From positions 186,001 to 250,000 of the forward strand of contig QJNS01000082.1 of NCBI GenBank assembly GCA_004154925.1: a DNA stretch of 64,000 nt. The letters run 5' to 3'. Source of the DNA: Monosporascus cannonballus (taxonomy: Eukaryota; Ascomycota; Sordariomycetes; Xylariales). Position 1 is the first letter of the stretch. Every line of letters begins with the position of its first letter. The position numbers and the translations under genes are program-made. Under the pieces are notes generated by a model. The model made no database searches and was not told where the DNA came from. It saw nothing but the letters and a program-made list of their open reading frames with translations. Positions 48,532 through 62,800 of this stretch are shown piece by piece.

Positions 48532-50930
48532 GCCTAATAATAATTACGTTTAAAAAATTTCTGGACAAATTTATTTTCGTTTATTTTAACGATATTCTTA
48601 TTTATTCCGAGATTTTAAAAAAAATATAAAAAATATATTGCCCAAATATTCCAAACGCTAAATAAAGCAAATATCCGAGTTAACCTAGTTAAAAATATAT
48701 GATATACGCAAAAACTGGATTTTCTGGGATATATTTTTACTTCCGGCCAAATTTAGATTTAACGCTTTAAAATAAAAGCAATTAAAAACTAGTTTATCCC
48801 CGATAAGGGGATTATTATAGATATCCGATAGATTTTAGGATTTACGGGTTATATACGCAGCCTAATTAAGAAATACGGAGATATTATTAGGTTATTAACG
48901 AAACTTATTACCAAAGAATACGTCGGAAAAAAATTTAAACTTCTAGAAAAAGCAAAAAAAACATTCCGGAAACTGAAAAAAGTAATTATTAATGGACCAA
49001 TAATAAAAATGCCAAACCTAAATAAGAAAAAACAATTAAAAACAGATACTTTAAAATATACCTTAAGTACAGTTTTAAAATAACAAAAAAATAACGGCAA
49101 ATAATACTTAATAACTTATTACTTAAAAGCATTTCGAAACGTAAAACTTAAATATTAAATTTACGATAAAAAGCTATTAGCAATTATTAACGCTTTTAAG
49201 GAATAAGAATTTTTTTTTAACGGAACGAAAAAACTTTTCGATATTTATTTTAATTACAAAAACCTTATTCGATTTATAAAAACTTAAGAACTAAATAAAC
49301 AATATAAAAAATGGATAATTTTTTTGTCCAGATTTAATTTCAGGATATATTATATCAAAAGAAAAAAAAATATTTAAACGGATATTCTTAGTTATAAAAA
49401 AAATTACAATTCCAAAGTCCCCAAAAAAAATATACAAATATTATAATATAATAAGAACGGTACCGTATAATTATGTAAAATAATGAAAATATTAACGTTC
49501 GAACTTTTGATACGGTTCTAAAATTCCTACGATACGGAAAAACAAAAGGAAATTTAGCAATTAAAAGAATAACTAAAGGATTAGTTATTATATTATGGCA
49601 AAATTTATGTTCCCAAAGAACAATAAAAATAATTTATAAAGGAATTTTATGAAAACCCATTGCATAAATATTAAGGAATTTTCAAAATTACCAGATAGTT
49701 ATAAGAATAATATGATTTTCCAAAGTTACGCCGTATGGTCAAAAAAATAATTAAGAATTATAACGTTTATAATAAGGCCAAAACAGTACGCCATAAGCCC
49801 TACGGATTATTACAGCCTATTAATATTTTTAATAAGGCATAAAATACCATAACTTAGGATTTTATCATTAATTTACTATTATTTAAAAACCCAGTTACCG
49901 GAATCGAATATAATGGAATATAGGTGATTGTCGACAGATTTACCAAATATAGGTACTTTTTACCTTTTAAAGGAAATATAACGGCAAAATAATTAACTTA
50001 CGCCTTTATTAAATATTATTTCGATAAATACGGAATACCAGAAAAAAATTATTTCCGATAAAAATACGTTATTTATTTTAAAATTCGGCATTAGTTTTTT
50101 TAAACAAATAAATATTAAGCTTAAGTTTTTAATAGCATATTATCTTTAAACGGATAACCAAATCAAAAAATTAAACCAGATTTTAAAATAATATTTTCGG
50201 AATTATATCAATTATTAATAGGATAATTAAGTAAAACTTTTACTATTGGCATAAATCACTTATAATATTTTCATTAACGGGGATATAAATATATTTCCTT
50301 ATACGGCTATGTACGGATACGATATAAAAATAAAACGACCTAAATAACCGCTTAATAAGGCACCAAAAATTATTACGATTACCCTAAGAGCAAAGATATT
50401 AACGACAAAAATCAAGATAATTTAAACCCGTTTCCAAAACGAATTACGATTTCTCCAATAACAGATAACCCAATATTATAACAAAAAAAGAATTAAGGGA
50501 CTAATTTTAACGAAAGAAAATAAGGTTTATTTATTATGCCAAAAACAAAACGCAATTTCGAACATTTTATAGATTAAAATAAAAAAACCCAGCGATAAGC
50601 TTGATTTTAAAAAACTTAACCCGTTTAAAGTTAAGGAAATTATTTCTAAAACTAATTACTAATTATCGTTACCTAAAAACATAAAAATACACCTTATTTT
50701 CCATATTTTTTTACTTAAATTAATACCTAAGAACGCCCCGTTAAAAATAAACTTAAAATTCGAAAAAAACTTAAACAAATACGAAATTAAATAAATACTG
50801 GATTCCAGAATAATTAAAAATAAAATTTAATACTTAATTAAATAAGAAAAATATTTACATAAAGAAAATACGTAAAAATTATTTAACCATTTAACGAATA
50901 TAATAAACTTAATTAAAACGTTTTACCGCC
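48532..50930 (+). pseudogene. Element B second part: reverse transcriptase, RNase H, integrase, chromodomain
   Basis: Continues directly from 41561 once element C is removed: YFNDILIYSEILKK (about 48585, YxDD altered to YFND), integrase text IVDRFTKYRYFLPFKGN (about 49925-49980), and a chromodomain-like EKYLHKENT (about 50845). Frequent stops. The 48849-49100 minus-strand frame is a shadow. Confidence 0.75.
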
Positions 50931-51601
50931 AAAATCCTGACCGATTATCTTTAATACGGCTAAGGTTGTAGGCGATAACGGTCCCCTATTTAAATTAACC
51001 CTTACGGCATTTTAATCGAAAAAAATAAATACCTTTATTAACGCATTTAACTTTAAAGCAAATTATGCTTATTCCTTTTCTTTACGATCTTTTTCCGTAT
51101 CCAATTTTTCTTGCTTTTTTAATTTATTTATATTTTTAAGCCCTTTTTAAATAAACGATATCTTTTTAGAATATAACCATTCAAATTGACAATTTAACCG
51201 AATAATACAATTAAAGAATTTTTGGAGTTATTAAATAACCAGACGTTTTTTTCGATTTATCCGGAACTTTTCGGCCCGGATATTTTTAAGCAATAAAAGC
51301 GAAATGTAATTCCCATTACAAAATTAAACATTAGCCGCCAAATAATTTTAATAATTTTTTCGACCTTTTAATATTTTGCAAAAAAGCTTTTTTTCGAAAT
51401 AACGCGTATACGGCATAATTTCGAAACCAAATTAAGAAATTAATTCAATTAGTTCGTAACGACTTTCAATAAAAAATTTAAAGCGTTTTCGAAATTTATT
51501 TAACATAATTAAATATAATATTATAATATAAAGAAGGAAAATAAGTTAAGGATTTACTTTTTTTATTTTTGGGGACAAAAATCCTGGAAAGAAAGGAATA
51601 A
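50931..51601 (+). other. Element B 3' internal tail
   Basis: AT-rich stretch between the chromodomain relic and the right LTR, without recognisable coding motifs; presumed 3' untranslated part of element B. Confidence 0.5.
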
Positions 51602-52028
51602 TATTACGTTCAAAAAGGATTCCACTAGGCCCAAAGGAGGCCCAGGAAATTAGAAACGTTCGGAATCTCCATCTCCCATCGGATAAACCTCGGGTTTCTG
51701 TCAATTTTCAAAGATACCAGGAAATTCATAAATAACAAATACCATGGTCTTTCGTAATCCCCAGAAACCATAAAAAACATAAAAAATAAAAAAGATATAT
51801 AAGGTTTGGGTCTCCTATATAAATAGCACCTATTTAATTTCGTTCCTTAGCTATTAATCTAAGCTCTTAGCCAGAAGCAATTGTACCATTCTCTGATTAA
51901 AAGAGGAGTATCTTAAAATCTCCTTAACGAATACACTGAGTCATTCTTCGCCCTATTATTACCTGCAAATCAAGACCCTTTTCGGATACTGCTTATATTA
52001 CCAGGTGGTGTATGACAGGTTCGTTACA
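51602..52028 (+). repeat. 3' LTR of element B
   Basis: 427 bp; starts TATTACGTTC and ends GGTTCGTTACA, followed by GTATA (52029-52033). Its end half is better preserved than that of the 5' copy, so the two LTRs can be used together to infer the original sequence. Confidence 0.9.
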
Positions 52029-52033
52029 GTATA

Positions 52034-53160
52034 TTTCCGGTAGGGATAATTTTCGTTTAATTTCTTATACCGAAAAATAAATTTATTATACCGTTTAAGT
52101 ATCGTAATAATTACTTAATACATTTCCGGTATTTAGGTAACGGGCTATTTATATATTTAGCTTAAATTAAAATTATAAATATTATATCCGGTTTATTAAT
52201 ATAATTAGAAAAATTAAATTTTTTTATTAAGTTAATATATTCGAACGTTTTTTCTTTATTAATTATTTCGTTATACCGTATAACGTATTTTAAGTAATTC
52301 TTAATAAATAACGTAATTACTTTCCGTATAACGTTTAAACTTATTAATTATAATGATTTTTTGATATATTACTATTAATTATACCCGACGTTTTTAATTA
52401 GGAAAAAGCGTATAATCCGTATACCTAAGTATTAATTTGCGTTACCCAAATCCTTAATAGGTACGTTCTTAGCGATCTTTTTGGCAATACCTTAAAGGCG
52501 TTATTTATTAAGGCCGAAAAACAAGAAATTATCGACGTACGAGGCAATAACAGTTTTTATTTCTGAGTTATGGTATATCGCGTCGTCCGAAATTAATAAA
52601 CGGAATCCTTATTTTATTAATATTTTTTAATTATTTTTTTTGCTAAGTAATTTCGGTTTGCTTTAAGCCGTATAAGAGGTTTATCAGTTTAGTGACTGTT
52701 TTAAAGGAGAATTAATAAGTATCTTTATTTTCTGCGTAAATATTAAAGTATTCCGTTAATATAAGAAAAAGCTTTATATAAATGTTTTTCTTTAGGTTGC
52801 TATTTAAATAGGCGGTAATAAAATCGATTTAAAATACATATTAACCCAGGGCGGTAATTAACGTTATTAGAATTTTCTAATATATAATCCTTATAATATT
52901 AACTGTAATTTCGTTATAATTTATTCCTTGCCGTTAAATAAATCTTTTTGCGTAAATACAAGCCTTATACTTTTCCAGTTTTTTCGTAAACGTATATTTC
53001 TTTTTTAGTACCTATTTGGTATTTATAAGGTACTCGTAAGCTTTTTCGCCATAGGATATAAATTTGAAGATTTTGCGTAAAAAATTCTTTTTAATTTCCG
53101 TAAAAATCGCTTTAAGCCATATTTTTCGTTTTGGGCTTCTTATAATTTCCTTAAGGTTTG
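52034..53160 (-). pseudogene. Copia reverse transcriptase relic
   Basis: Minus-strand continuation of the copia element between elements B and D. Near 52960-53110 it reads FLRKIFKFISYGEKAYEYLI and KKKYTFTKKLEKYKACIYAK, which fit the start of a copia reverse transcriptase (the WVFKxKxxxxGxxxKYKARLVA segment). Multiple stops. It ends at the GTTTG target duplication (53156-53160) of element D. Confidence 0.65.
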
Positions 53161-53564
53161 TGGAACGGCTTGGCGGTTTAACCAACTATTAAACCTTAAG
53201 TCGACGAGTTTAAATTAGCAAAAGTATCGTGAGAATCTAAGCAATAAATACAGTAATCGTATTACATCTTTTAATATTAAAGGTACAAAAACGTATTACA
53301 AACGATTAATATTAATAAATATTGTAAGTTAAAGCTATTTAAGTTATAGAATTAATAAGCGTATATATTTTATTTTTATTAGCTAGATTATTACCAGTAA
53401 ATTGGTAATCCGGCTTACTGGCTTATTACTAATAAGTTAATAATCCGGCTTACTGGCTTACTACCAATAAGTTAATAATCTATTACGTAACCCGCCTTAT
53501 TGCGCACTTATAGTTAAATCATAACAAACCGTTTCTGGAAACCGTAATTCGTTAGGTTATAATA
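53161..53564 (-). repeat. 3' LTR of element D, with a 35-bp tandem duplication
   Basis: 404 bp against about 369 for the right LTR. The difference is a second copy of a block reading CCGGCTTACTGGCTTA plus an AATAAGTTAATAAT-type tail, at about 53411-53480. Ends TATAATA. Confidence 0.85.
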
Positions 53565-54169
53565 CGATTTCTCCCTTTTACAAAGTTTACTTTTAAAATT
53601 TCCTTTTTTTTCGATAGGCTTTTTGCATTCGTTTAATATATTTTCCGGTATATTTAAACATCCTTTTCGCAAATCCGAATAACGATTTGCCTTAGTTAAT
53701 TTAATTAAATTTAAAAGTTTTAACGCGATATTTTATTTTTTTTCTTATTTTATTTAATAGCTTAATTGCCAAATAATAAACGGGATTTTTCGTTATAAAA
53801 AGTACGTCCGTTGGGGACGTTCGTACGATGGGATAGGAGTCCTTATTTCCATAATTAATCGTCATATTGCAAAATCGAAAAGATTAAAAAAGGAAAAACT
53901 AACGGCCGAAAAATCTTTATCCGAGGTTTTTACGCGTCTTTTCCGCATACGTCATTAACGTTAACATTATCAGTCCTAGGGTGCAAAATTTATTAATCGC
54001 GATTTTCAGTTCCTAGGTAATTTTAACGATTTTGCTTATTTAGAGTCAAAATCCGTAATTAAGATATAGATTTCGGATAAGGTGGACGTTATTAACTGGA
54101 GCGCGGTAAACTAAAGGCTTCCCTTTTTAGATCTTATAAATTAAAGTGCTATTATTTCGGGTAATTCTA

Positions 54170-57100
54170 TCGTTATTAGTAAAAATTCTTTAATAGGCGT
54201 TAGGCGCTAATAAGATTCTTAATAAGTTTTTAGGTATTTTCGAAATCCGGGTACTTTTTTTACTTAATTAAGTATTAAGTAAATCCGTTTTGTTTTTATA
54301 TGTCGAAAATTTTCTTTATTTCATATACCTATTCGTTATTTATTTATATATTGTTTTATACCGTATACATTTTAATTATATTTGTTGTTAATTTACATAA
54401 AAAGACATAAAAAATTAAATAAAATTTAATTTTTGGTAAAAGTTCTAATTAGTAATTATTTTTAAGATTTTCTTGGCGATTTTATATAGACCGATATACT
54501 TAAAATTACATTTTTTGTTAGGTTATTTTATTTAAATATTTTTTATAGTAAAAAAAGCTATTTTCTTTTTTTCGAAAATTGATTTTTTTAACTTTTTTTG
54601 GTTATAATATTTGTTTATTTAATTTCGTACGAATTTTAATTCTGTTTTTATTTTTTGATACAATTATCGTAATTATTTTAATATAAGGATTATTTTAATA
54701 TTAATTAAGCCGTTATTGCGTATTTTTTTATATATTTTCGAAATAAAATTAAAATTTACGTTCGTAAATATAATTTTAATGTTTTTATAATAATTAATAT
54801 TATAAAATAATTATATAATTAGTAATTTTTTAACTTAATTATTTTATTTATAATTAATATAATATCGTAAGTACGTTTTTAAGGTTTAATTAATTTAATT
54901 TATTTATTTACTTATTTATGGTTTAAACACATTAAATAATTTATAATTTAAGCCGATTTGTATTATAAAGCGTTTTTAAAATTTAAATACGAATATTAAG
55001 CCTTTATTTAATATAATTTCCATTAATAATCTATATATATTAAAAATATATTTAAAGAAAATGTGTATTATTTATTTGGCGTTCATATCCTTATAATAGA
55101 ATAAGAAATAAAAAAATTTCGTAAATCGGTTAACGATTACGAAAACATTATCGTAATATATATTTGTAATTAGGTTTTTTAATATAAAAAGTTTAGTAAT
55201 AAAATTAAATATAATTAAATATTGTGGTTATTTTGTTATTGGTAATAGCTGTAATTTTCGGTATAGTTTACGTCGTCGAGTTTTTACTTTGGTGCAAATA
55301 TTATATTACCGTATAACTTTTTGTATTATTAATCTTATTTCAGGAAAAAAGCATATGCGCTAAAACCGTTTTAAAGTTTTATAAGTCCCTGAATATCCGT
55401 ATAACTGATATTCGTATATTTTTCGTACTAAGCTTTTCTGGTATTTTTTTAAAACTTATATTTTATCTGTTTTTTAGTTTTTTAAGAAATTATCGTTATA
55501 CTGTTAGATTTTTAATATATATTGCTAGGTATTGCCCGAATTGTCGTAATTTATCGTAAACATAAATATCCTTTTATAATAGTATTAAAAATTATATGCT
55601 TAATTTTAATTAATTTCTTTTCGAAAGTTAATTACTTATTTAAAATATTTGCTTTATTATTTTTCAAATCTTTTTTATAGATAATAACGAAATCAAAATT
55701 CGCCAATTTTTTTGCATAACGAAATTATCGTCTTATAAGTTCTCTAGTTGTAATAAATCGGGTAAAATTTTAATAATCCGTATAAACCTTAACTTAATGC
55801 AAATTTCCCTTTAGGAAATACTTAAATTTTCGAAATGCCATAATAATGGCCATAAACGTTTTATCTGGAATGCCGTAATTAAGTTTAGTTTTTTTTATTT
55901 ATACGAAAAAGATATAATAAAATATAATTTACTTTAATTATTTTGTTATCCGATTATTGCGCTTAATGCGTAATCCAAAATATCGGTTTTTAATTTAATA
56001 AAATGGTTTAAATCGTATATAATTAATATTAATTCGTTAATAATTGTATTTTTAATAGCCCGAAATACTTTTTTCGTATTTAACGTTTATTTAAAAAAAA
56101 TTTTCGTAAGATTTATTAGGGGTATAATTATTTTGCTAAAGTTTCGAATAAATTTCCTATAGTAATTAGCGAATCTAAGGAATACCTATATTTTCTTAAC
56201 CGTTATTGGCGTTTATTATTTTGTAATTAGAGTAATTTTCTTGGAGTTTATCCTAATATATCCTGGGGTAATAATATGTTCCAGATATTTTATTTTCTGT
56301 ATATGAAATTAACTTTTTTTTGCGTTAATAAGTAACTTTACGTTCTGTAAAATTTAAAAAATTTTATAAACGTATTTTGCATATGTTTTTTTCCATCTGT
56401 AAAAAGATAAAAATGTCGTCGAAATAGCATACGACGAAAATATCGAAATATTTTCGTAATATATAGTTTACTATCCATTAGAAAGTTATTAATACGTTTA
56501 TAAGTTTAATTAGTATAATTAAATATTTAAATAATTTGTATTTTATTTTAAAATGTATTTTTTATTCGTATCCTTTTTTAATCTTAATAAAATTATATTT
56601 ATTTTTAAAATCGAATATTATAAATTATTTAGTTTCTTAACGTTAGATTTTCATTTCTGTAACTAAAGGTAATAATATTTAATTTTTAATAATAATATCG
56701 TTTAATTATTGATAATTAATTATAAGTCGTAATTGTTTTATTTTTTTGGTACGAAAAACATAAAGTATTTTGCTAGTAATTTCGAAAATCGAATTTATTT
56801 CTTTTGTAACCGATTTTTTAAGTATTTTTTAAAAATATATAACTTATTTTTATTAAAATTATAAATGGAGTAAAACTTTGTCGAAAATACTTTTTTAAAA
56901 ATAATTTCATAATTTTATTCGTTATATTTTGGTAATTTTATAGCAAACTGTTTTCTGAAAAATTACTTATATTTATAGTATTACGGTAATATATTAGTTA
57001 AATCTTTTAACTTTTAAGGCTATTATTTTTATTATTTCAAATCGTTATTTAATTGTTTAACTTTTGCTTTAATAATAATAACGATATTTATATTTTTTTC

Positions 57101-59420
57101 TTTACTACCCGCTTTTTTTTATATTTTATTTCTTTAAATAATAAGATTTCTGTTATATCTTTACATTTGCATTCGTTATTATTATCGATTAAATATTAAG
57201 ATTTTAATTTTTTTTATTTATTAATAAGAAATAAAATAAATTGTACCTGGCCAGTTTTTCCATTAATTAAAACTCTGTATTAACGTATTTATAATAACTT
57301 TAAGATTATATTGTAATTTTTAAATAAAACGATATCGAAATTAATTATTTAATGTTATCTTTTAATGAAATTCTCGAAATAATTAATTTTGCGTATAATT
57401 ATTTTGTTATCGTAAACGAATTCCTAATTTTCGATATTTATTGTTATATAAGGTTTTAATTTATATCTTTATAGCAATTTAAACTTATGAACCATATTTA
57501 ATGCAATATAATTTTCGCCAAAAATTCCGCAATTTATTATTACGGTATATTAATACGTTTTAATTCGTATATTTAAAGTAATAAAGTTATTAATATTTTT
57601 TATTATCGCGTTTAAAACATTTTTAAGGAATTCCTTTTAATTTCTTTAGGTTTCGTTATTTTACGGCTTTTTTATAAGTAACCTTTTTTATATTTTTTCG
57701 TTTAACGCGTTAAATTGTTATATTTGTTATTATTACCGTCATATTATTTGTTTAAATTATATTAATTATTTTTAATTTCGTTATAATTTTTTCCCCGTTA
57801 AATAAATTATTTTCTTATGTTTACGATTATATTTTATTATACGTTATCTTAATTATTAGTTTAAAGATTTTCTATAAATTAATATATATTTTTTAATAAT
57901 TTTTCTTGCCTAAGGATTTATAATAAATACTAATTAAAAATAGAAATTCGTAATACTTTTTTGGCAATATTGTTCATTATGTACTAAATTAATTCTTTTT
58001 TCGTTTAATAATTATATTATTTATAATAATAAAAAGGGTTTTTCTATAGGTATTATTTTCCTTTAGGCCAACTCTTTGTTTCGGCCAACTGCTAAATATT
58101 TCCTGGGGTTATGCTTAAAAATTATTAATACTATTATTTATTATTTTTATTATTTTTAATACGGTTTGGAAATTCAAATCTTTTAAAATATATACGGGTA
58201 ATTCGTTCGTAAATATGTTATTTCCATTTTTCGTAATCGGGATATTTTCGTTATCGATAATATATAACGTACATTTTGCCTTATTAATCAGAAATTCCGG
58301 AATAAACTTTTTTTATCCAATTTTAATATTTACGTAATTATTCTTATAATATTTTTTGTTATATTTATAATATTTGTTAAGCTCGCTTTTTAGCTTTTCA
58401 TATTTTTTGTCGGATTTTTTATCGTAATAATTCTTATTAAACCTTTTGTTATAAACTTAATATATATTTGGCTTAAAATATATTAATAACTTTATTATTA
58501 TTTTTTAATTATTCTTAAATTATTTTTTCGGTATAAAGGTCCAGTTATCTTATTGTAATTCTTTAGACTTTTTGCATTTATAAACTTTATATCTTATTTT
58601 GTTATAATTAAAATATTTAACTTGGCTTTAAGTTCGTCTGTAAATAACGCCGAATTTTATAAATCCTGGCGCCGTTCCATAAAAAATAAAGGGTGCGTTT
58701 TGTTTTTTCCCCTAGCTGGACTTATTATATCCCGAACGTAAAACGTATTATCCTTTTTTTTCCTATCGTTTTTCAAATTGTCGATTGTCGATTTTAATTA
58801 CTTTTATAATATATCGATTTAAGGTAATTAATTACTTAATTTAAATAATTTTAGTTTTTTATATTATTTTTTAATATTTTATAAAATATATCGATAAAAA
58901 TATCGGCCTTATTATTTTTCCATTTTACTTTAACCACAAACCTTTTAAAAGTTACGGCATCCTTAAATATAGGTTTTTTTATTAAAATTGCAAAAATTAC
59001 TAAACCGCAAATTATTTTTTATCCGGATTACCGAAATTATCGCGTATTTTATCTTTAAAATTGATATAAAATTAAAAAAATCTTATTAATAAAATCCTTT
59101 TTATTTAATTTTTTTACTTTCAAAAATTTTCTTATAATGAGCTTAAATTAATTAACTATACTTCCCATTAAGCATATTTCTACTGCTAAGACCATATCTG
59201 CTAAATTATTAAAGTCCAGAAAACAAAGGTAAATTCGTACCTAAGTTAAAAAAGTTTAAGGGTTACCTTTTCCATCGTAAGGTTCCGGCTTCTTAGGCTT
59301 TATGTAGACAAAGAAAACTTAGGCAAATAACGTAACCCTAAGTTATCGGATTTTTTTTTCCAATTCCCGAATTCGAACCTGAAACTGCTAAATAAAGGTT
59401 TTCTAAACGTTAGTTAATAT
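54170..59420 (-). pseudogene. gag-pol relic of element D
   Basis: From right to left on the minus strand: gag start region near 59415 where the initiator ATG of element A reads ATA; knuckle region FNYNKIRYKVYKC (about 58570-58615) with Cys, Gly and His codons altered by C/T or G/A changes; reverse transcriptase motif CYFDDIFIFL (about 56400-56440), YxDD still readable; integrase near 55090-55180; chromodomain region near 54180-54290. Heavily stopped and not expressible. Confidence 0.75.
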
Positions 59421-59480
59421 TTTAACAATATTAAATATTATTTAAAATTTGATAATATTATTAAATAAAAACTTATAACG

Positions 59481-59849
59481 TATAACGACTTAACGGTTTA
59501 ACTAATTATTAAATCTAAAGTCGACAGATTTATATTAATAAGAATATCGCAAGAATGTAAGTAATAAATATAATAATCGTATTATATCTTTTAATATCAA
59601 AAGTATAAAAGTATATTGCAAATAATTAATATTAATAAATATTGCAAATTAAAACTATTTAAGTTATAGAATTACTAAGTATATATATTTTATTTTTATT
59701 AGCTAGATTATTACCAATAAATTGGTAATCCGGCTCACTGGCTTACTATCAGTAAGTTGGTGATCCATTATATAACCCGCCCCACCGCGTACTTGTGGTT
59801 GGATCATAACAGACCGTTTCTGGAAACCGTGGCTCGTTGGGCCATGACA
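59481..59849 (-). repeat. 5' LTR of element D
   Basis: About 369 bp; its right 120 bp (CCGGCTCACTGGCTTACTAT, TGGCTCGTTGGGCCATGACA) are nearly undamaged while its left part is strongly AT-shifted. Followed by GTTTG (59850-59854). Confidence 0.85.
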
Positions 59850-59854
59850 GTTTG

Positions 59855-62800
59855 GACCGTCGTTTACTATAAATAACTTGCAAGCTCCGTTACTAAGGTC
59901 GTTACCAAGGTCGAAATAAAAGGTATATATGTTATAATCGCTTTTTTCGTCGCCTTTTTAGGTTAAAGTTAATTTTAATTCGCGTAAAAGCTCCGGGGTT
60001 TCGTTTAGAGCTTTTAGGGTATACAGATTAGGGATTATTTTTTTGGACGCCCTTTTTTAAGTTTTACTTATTTCGTTTCCTAATTTGTATCGTCCTTTAA
60101 AATAATATTATCGTTTTTATTTTTTATTCCGATACCCTATTGCTGCCGGTATTTTAAATGTTTTTGTACGGGCTGCGGAAATAACCGAATAATATTTTTC
60201 GGATTAAAAGATTATCCTAATTCTTCTAGATTTTTATAAATAATAATATGTAATATTATTAACAGTTTGCTGTCTTTTAGCAGCCAAACTTTGTAATTAT
60301 ATATCTCTTAATATCTTAACAGTATTTTTTTTGCTTTTCGAGCTGTTAATTTTTTGACCTAGTCCTATAATTCGTATTAATCAGAACTATATATATGCTA
60401 TTAAAGATGCGAAGATAATTATTATCCGGCTTATATAATCGTTTCGGTTTAAAGTTCAATATATTTTTAAAATATTCGATAAATATTATATTCTTTATAA
60501 TTAATTATTTTATTTTATTAATTATATAAGTTGCAATTTCTATTATAAGATCCCAAAAATATGTAAATATTTTTATCTATACGGAAATCGTACGCGTTTT
60601 GTTCTAAAGAAACTAGATATTACGTTTTACAATTTTATTTTGATATTAATTATATAAGTTGGAAATTACTAGCTTAATATCTTTTACAGCGCAGAAATTC
60701 TCGATAACTGTTATACCAAACTCCTTATTGCCGTTAAGCCGCAAAATCTGTATTTTTTTTGGTTTAACGCTTTTAAACGTTTAGTTATTCGCGTAATATA
60801 CGTATATAAATACTCTTGTATTTTATTCTTAATCCTAAATAAATAATATTCCTTATAACGCGATAAGTTATTTGTAATAAATCCAAAATAATAATTATTT
60901 TTAATGTTAACGGGCTTTACTAAATTTACGTCGTACCAAATAATTTTTCTTACGTATTATCTTTATTTCTAGAAATCTATAAACGGGATCCTCCATATTT
61001 TCGCTTTGTTATAAGCTATATAAAAAATAGTTTCCATATCCTTAGGGTTTAAATTTATCCCCGTAAACCTTTTAATGGTCCAAATCAATTATTTAATACT
61101 AAAATGGCAAAGGCGGCGGTACCAGAAAATAATTTTCTTTATAATTTCGTCTGTTATAAAAACCTTTCCGTCTCTAAAAGCTTTTATAAGGGCCTTCCTT
61201 AGGTTACTAGTTAAATTACTGCTATTTTCTTTACTGAATACCTTCTTTAGCGTATATCCTTATTAATCGTTTTCGTTTATTATTAAAACCTTAACGATAA
61301 GTTTTAATTTCCCATAAAGTTATAAAAAATATTTTCCGAAAAACGTTAATTTTTATTAATTAGGTCCTATTAGGATTAATTAAGGTATTATAATTTAAAT
61401 AATTCTTTCGTTTATAAAATATTTCCCCAGAAAATATTTTTAATAAAAAATCCTTAATATATAACGTATACCTTATTATAATTTCGTTTTTTATTAAGGT
61501 CTTTTAAAAGCTACTTAATAGTATTAATAAAAATAACAATTACTGGTCCGCTTCTTATTATAATTTGAATTCCTTTGGACTTAATGTTTAACATAATATT
61601 TCTCTTAAAGTCGTCGATATTGTTCGTAATATCAACGTTTGCTCCCAAATCTTAAAGCAATTTATTTCGGTTATTCTCCATAGAAAAATGTACGTACAAA
61701 AACATAATGCTGCTTACAACTATTGCTTTAATTGCTTTAAGGCAATTAACCACCTGGAACTTAACACGTTTAACCGCCTGAAACTTAGGGCCTTCGGTTA
61801 CCTGTAACTTAGGGCTTTTACTTATTGTAGTTCCCTAAGCTCCTTGTTATACCATTTCGTCGTACCACTATATAAAGTTCTGAAGTTACTGTTTTTTAAT
61901 GTAAGCGCTAAAGGTTTTTCCGTCTAACCGGTACAGGTCCTTAAAACCTTTAGGGATAAATTGTTTTTCGCTCTGACCGCCGTTACGGGTACTGCGAAAG
62001 TTGTTATTACTGTTATTCTGGCCGTTATTATTGCTTTAACGCTATCCACGCGTTTTTTTTTTCTCTGTTATATTTTCGCTCCTTTTGCGGTTTAAAGTAA
62101 TCCTTTATTATATGGCCGTATTTTTCACAATTAAAGTAAAAGGGCTTTTTATTTTTGTTTTACGTAGGTTTTTTATTTTTGGAATTATTATTACCCTTAC
62201 TTTTGCCCTTTTGGGCGTTATAGGTTTTCTCGTTCTTTTTTTTGTTACTAATACGGTTATAGAATTTATTATTAAAATCGTTAATTAACTATTAAAAAAA
62301 TAATCCGTTTATTTCAATATCGACTAAATAATTTTGCACTAGTTGCCGGCTCGGTCCTTTACAGTAATAAGGAATATAATGATTTGTTTCTCCGGTCCAA
62401 ATCGCATATCACAGCCCTTTACTTCGCAAAAGAGCTTCCGGAATTTAATAATAAATTACATTGGGTTTTCTTTATCGCAAATAACTTTGTTAAGCTTTTT
62501 CCAAAAGGACCTTTACTTAACCTTACTTATGGCGGCGTAGGTCTTTCTAAAAGTTCTTAATATTTTCGTACTTTTCTTAATATTTATAATTAATTCCAAA
62601 GGCGCCCTTTTGCAAGTTTTGGTAATGGCCTTTACAAAGCGCAGTTAATCCAATTATTTTAACTTTATTTCGTCTTCGTAATTAATTTTTTAAGGGCTAA
62701 AATAAAGGCGTTATTTCAAAGCTTTTAATTAGCTAAGCTTAATAGGTAATCTTTCTCGTTTAAGGTAAACTCGAAACGCTTTTAACGTAACTTCATTTTA

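Larger units (their letters stand above)
37810..52028 (+). mobile_element. Ty3/gypsy LTR retrotransposon (element B), itself interrupted
   Basis: LTRs at 37810-38235 and 51602-52028 begin TGTTACGTTCAGAAGG (TATTACGTTCAAAAAGG in the right copy) and end TTCGTTATA or TTCGTTACA. The 5-bp duplication GTATA is found at 37805-37809 and 52029-52033. The interior runs plus-strand and is split by element C at 41567-48526; without it element B is about 7.25 kb. It inserted in the copia RNase H/reverse transcriptase region. Confidence 0.92.
53161..59849 (-). mobile_element. Ty3/gypsy chromovirus-type element (element D), same family as element A
   Basis: LTRs at 53161-53564 and about 59481-59849 are reverse-orientation relatives of the element A LTR. 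The 5-bp duplication GTTTG lies at 53156-53160 and 59850-59854. The interior is minus-strand with gag at the right: the gag start region has the same CAGGTTCGAATTCGGGAA word as element A and the same words GGAACCTTACGATGGAAAAG further on. It inserted in the copia element. Its interior is the most AT-rich of the gypsy copies. Confidence 0.9.

Noticed and set aside
61075..62540. Plus-strand ORFs of 63-67 codons rich in Phe, Ile and Val
   Set aside because: They are shadows of the copia integrase, protease and gag relics on the minus strand.
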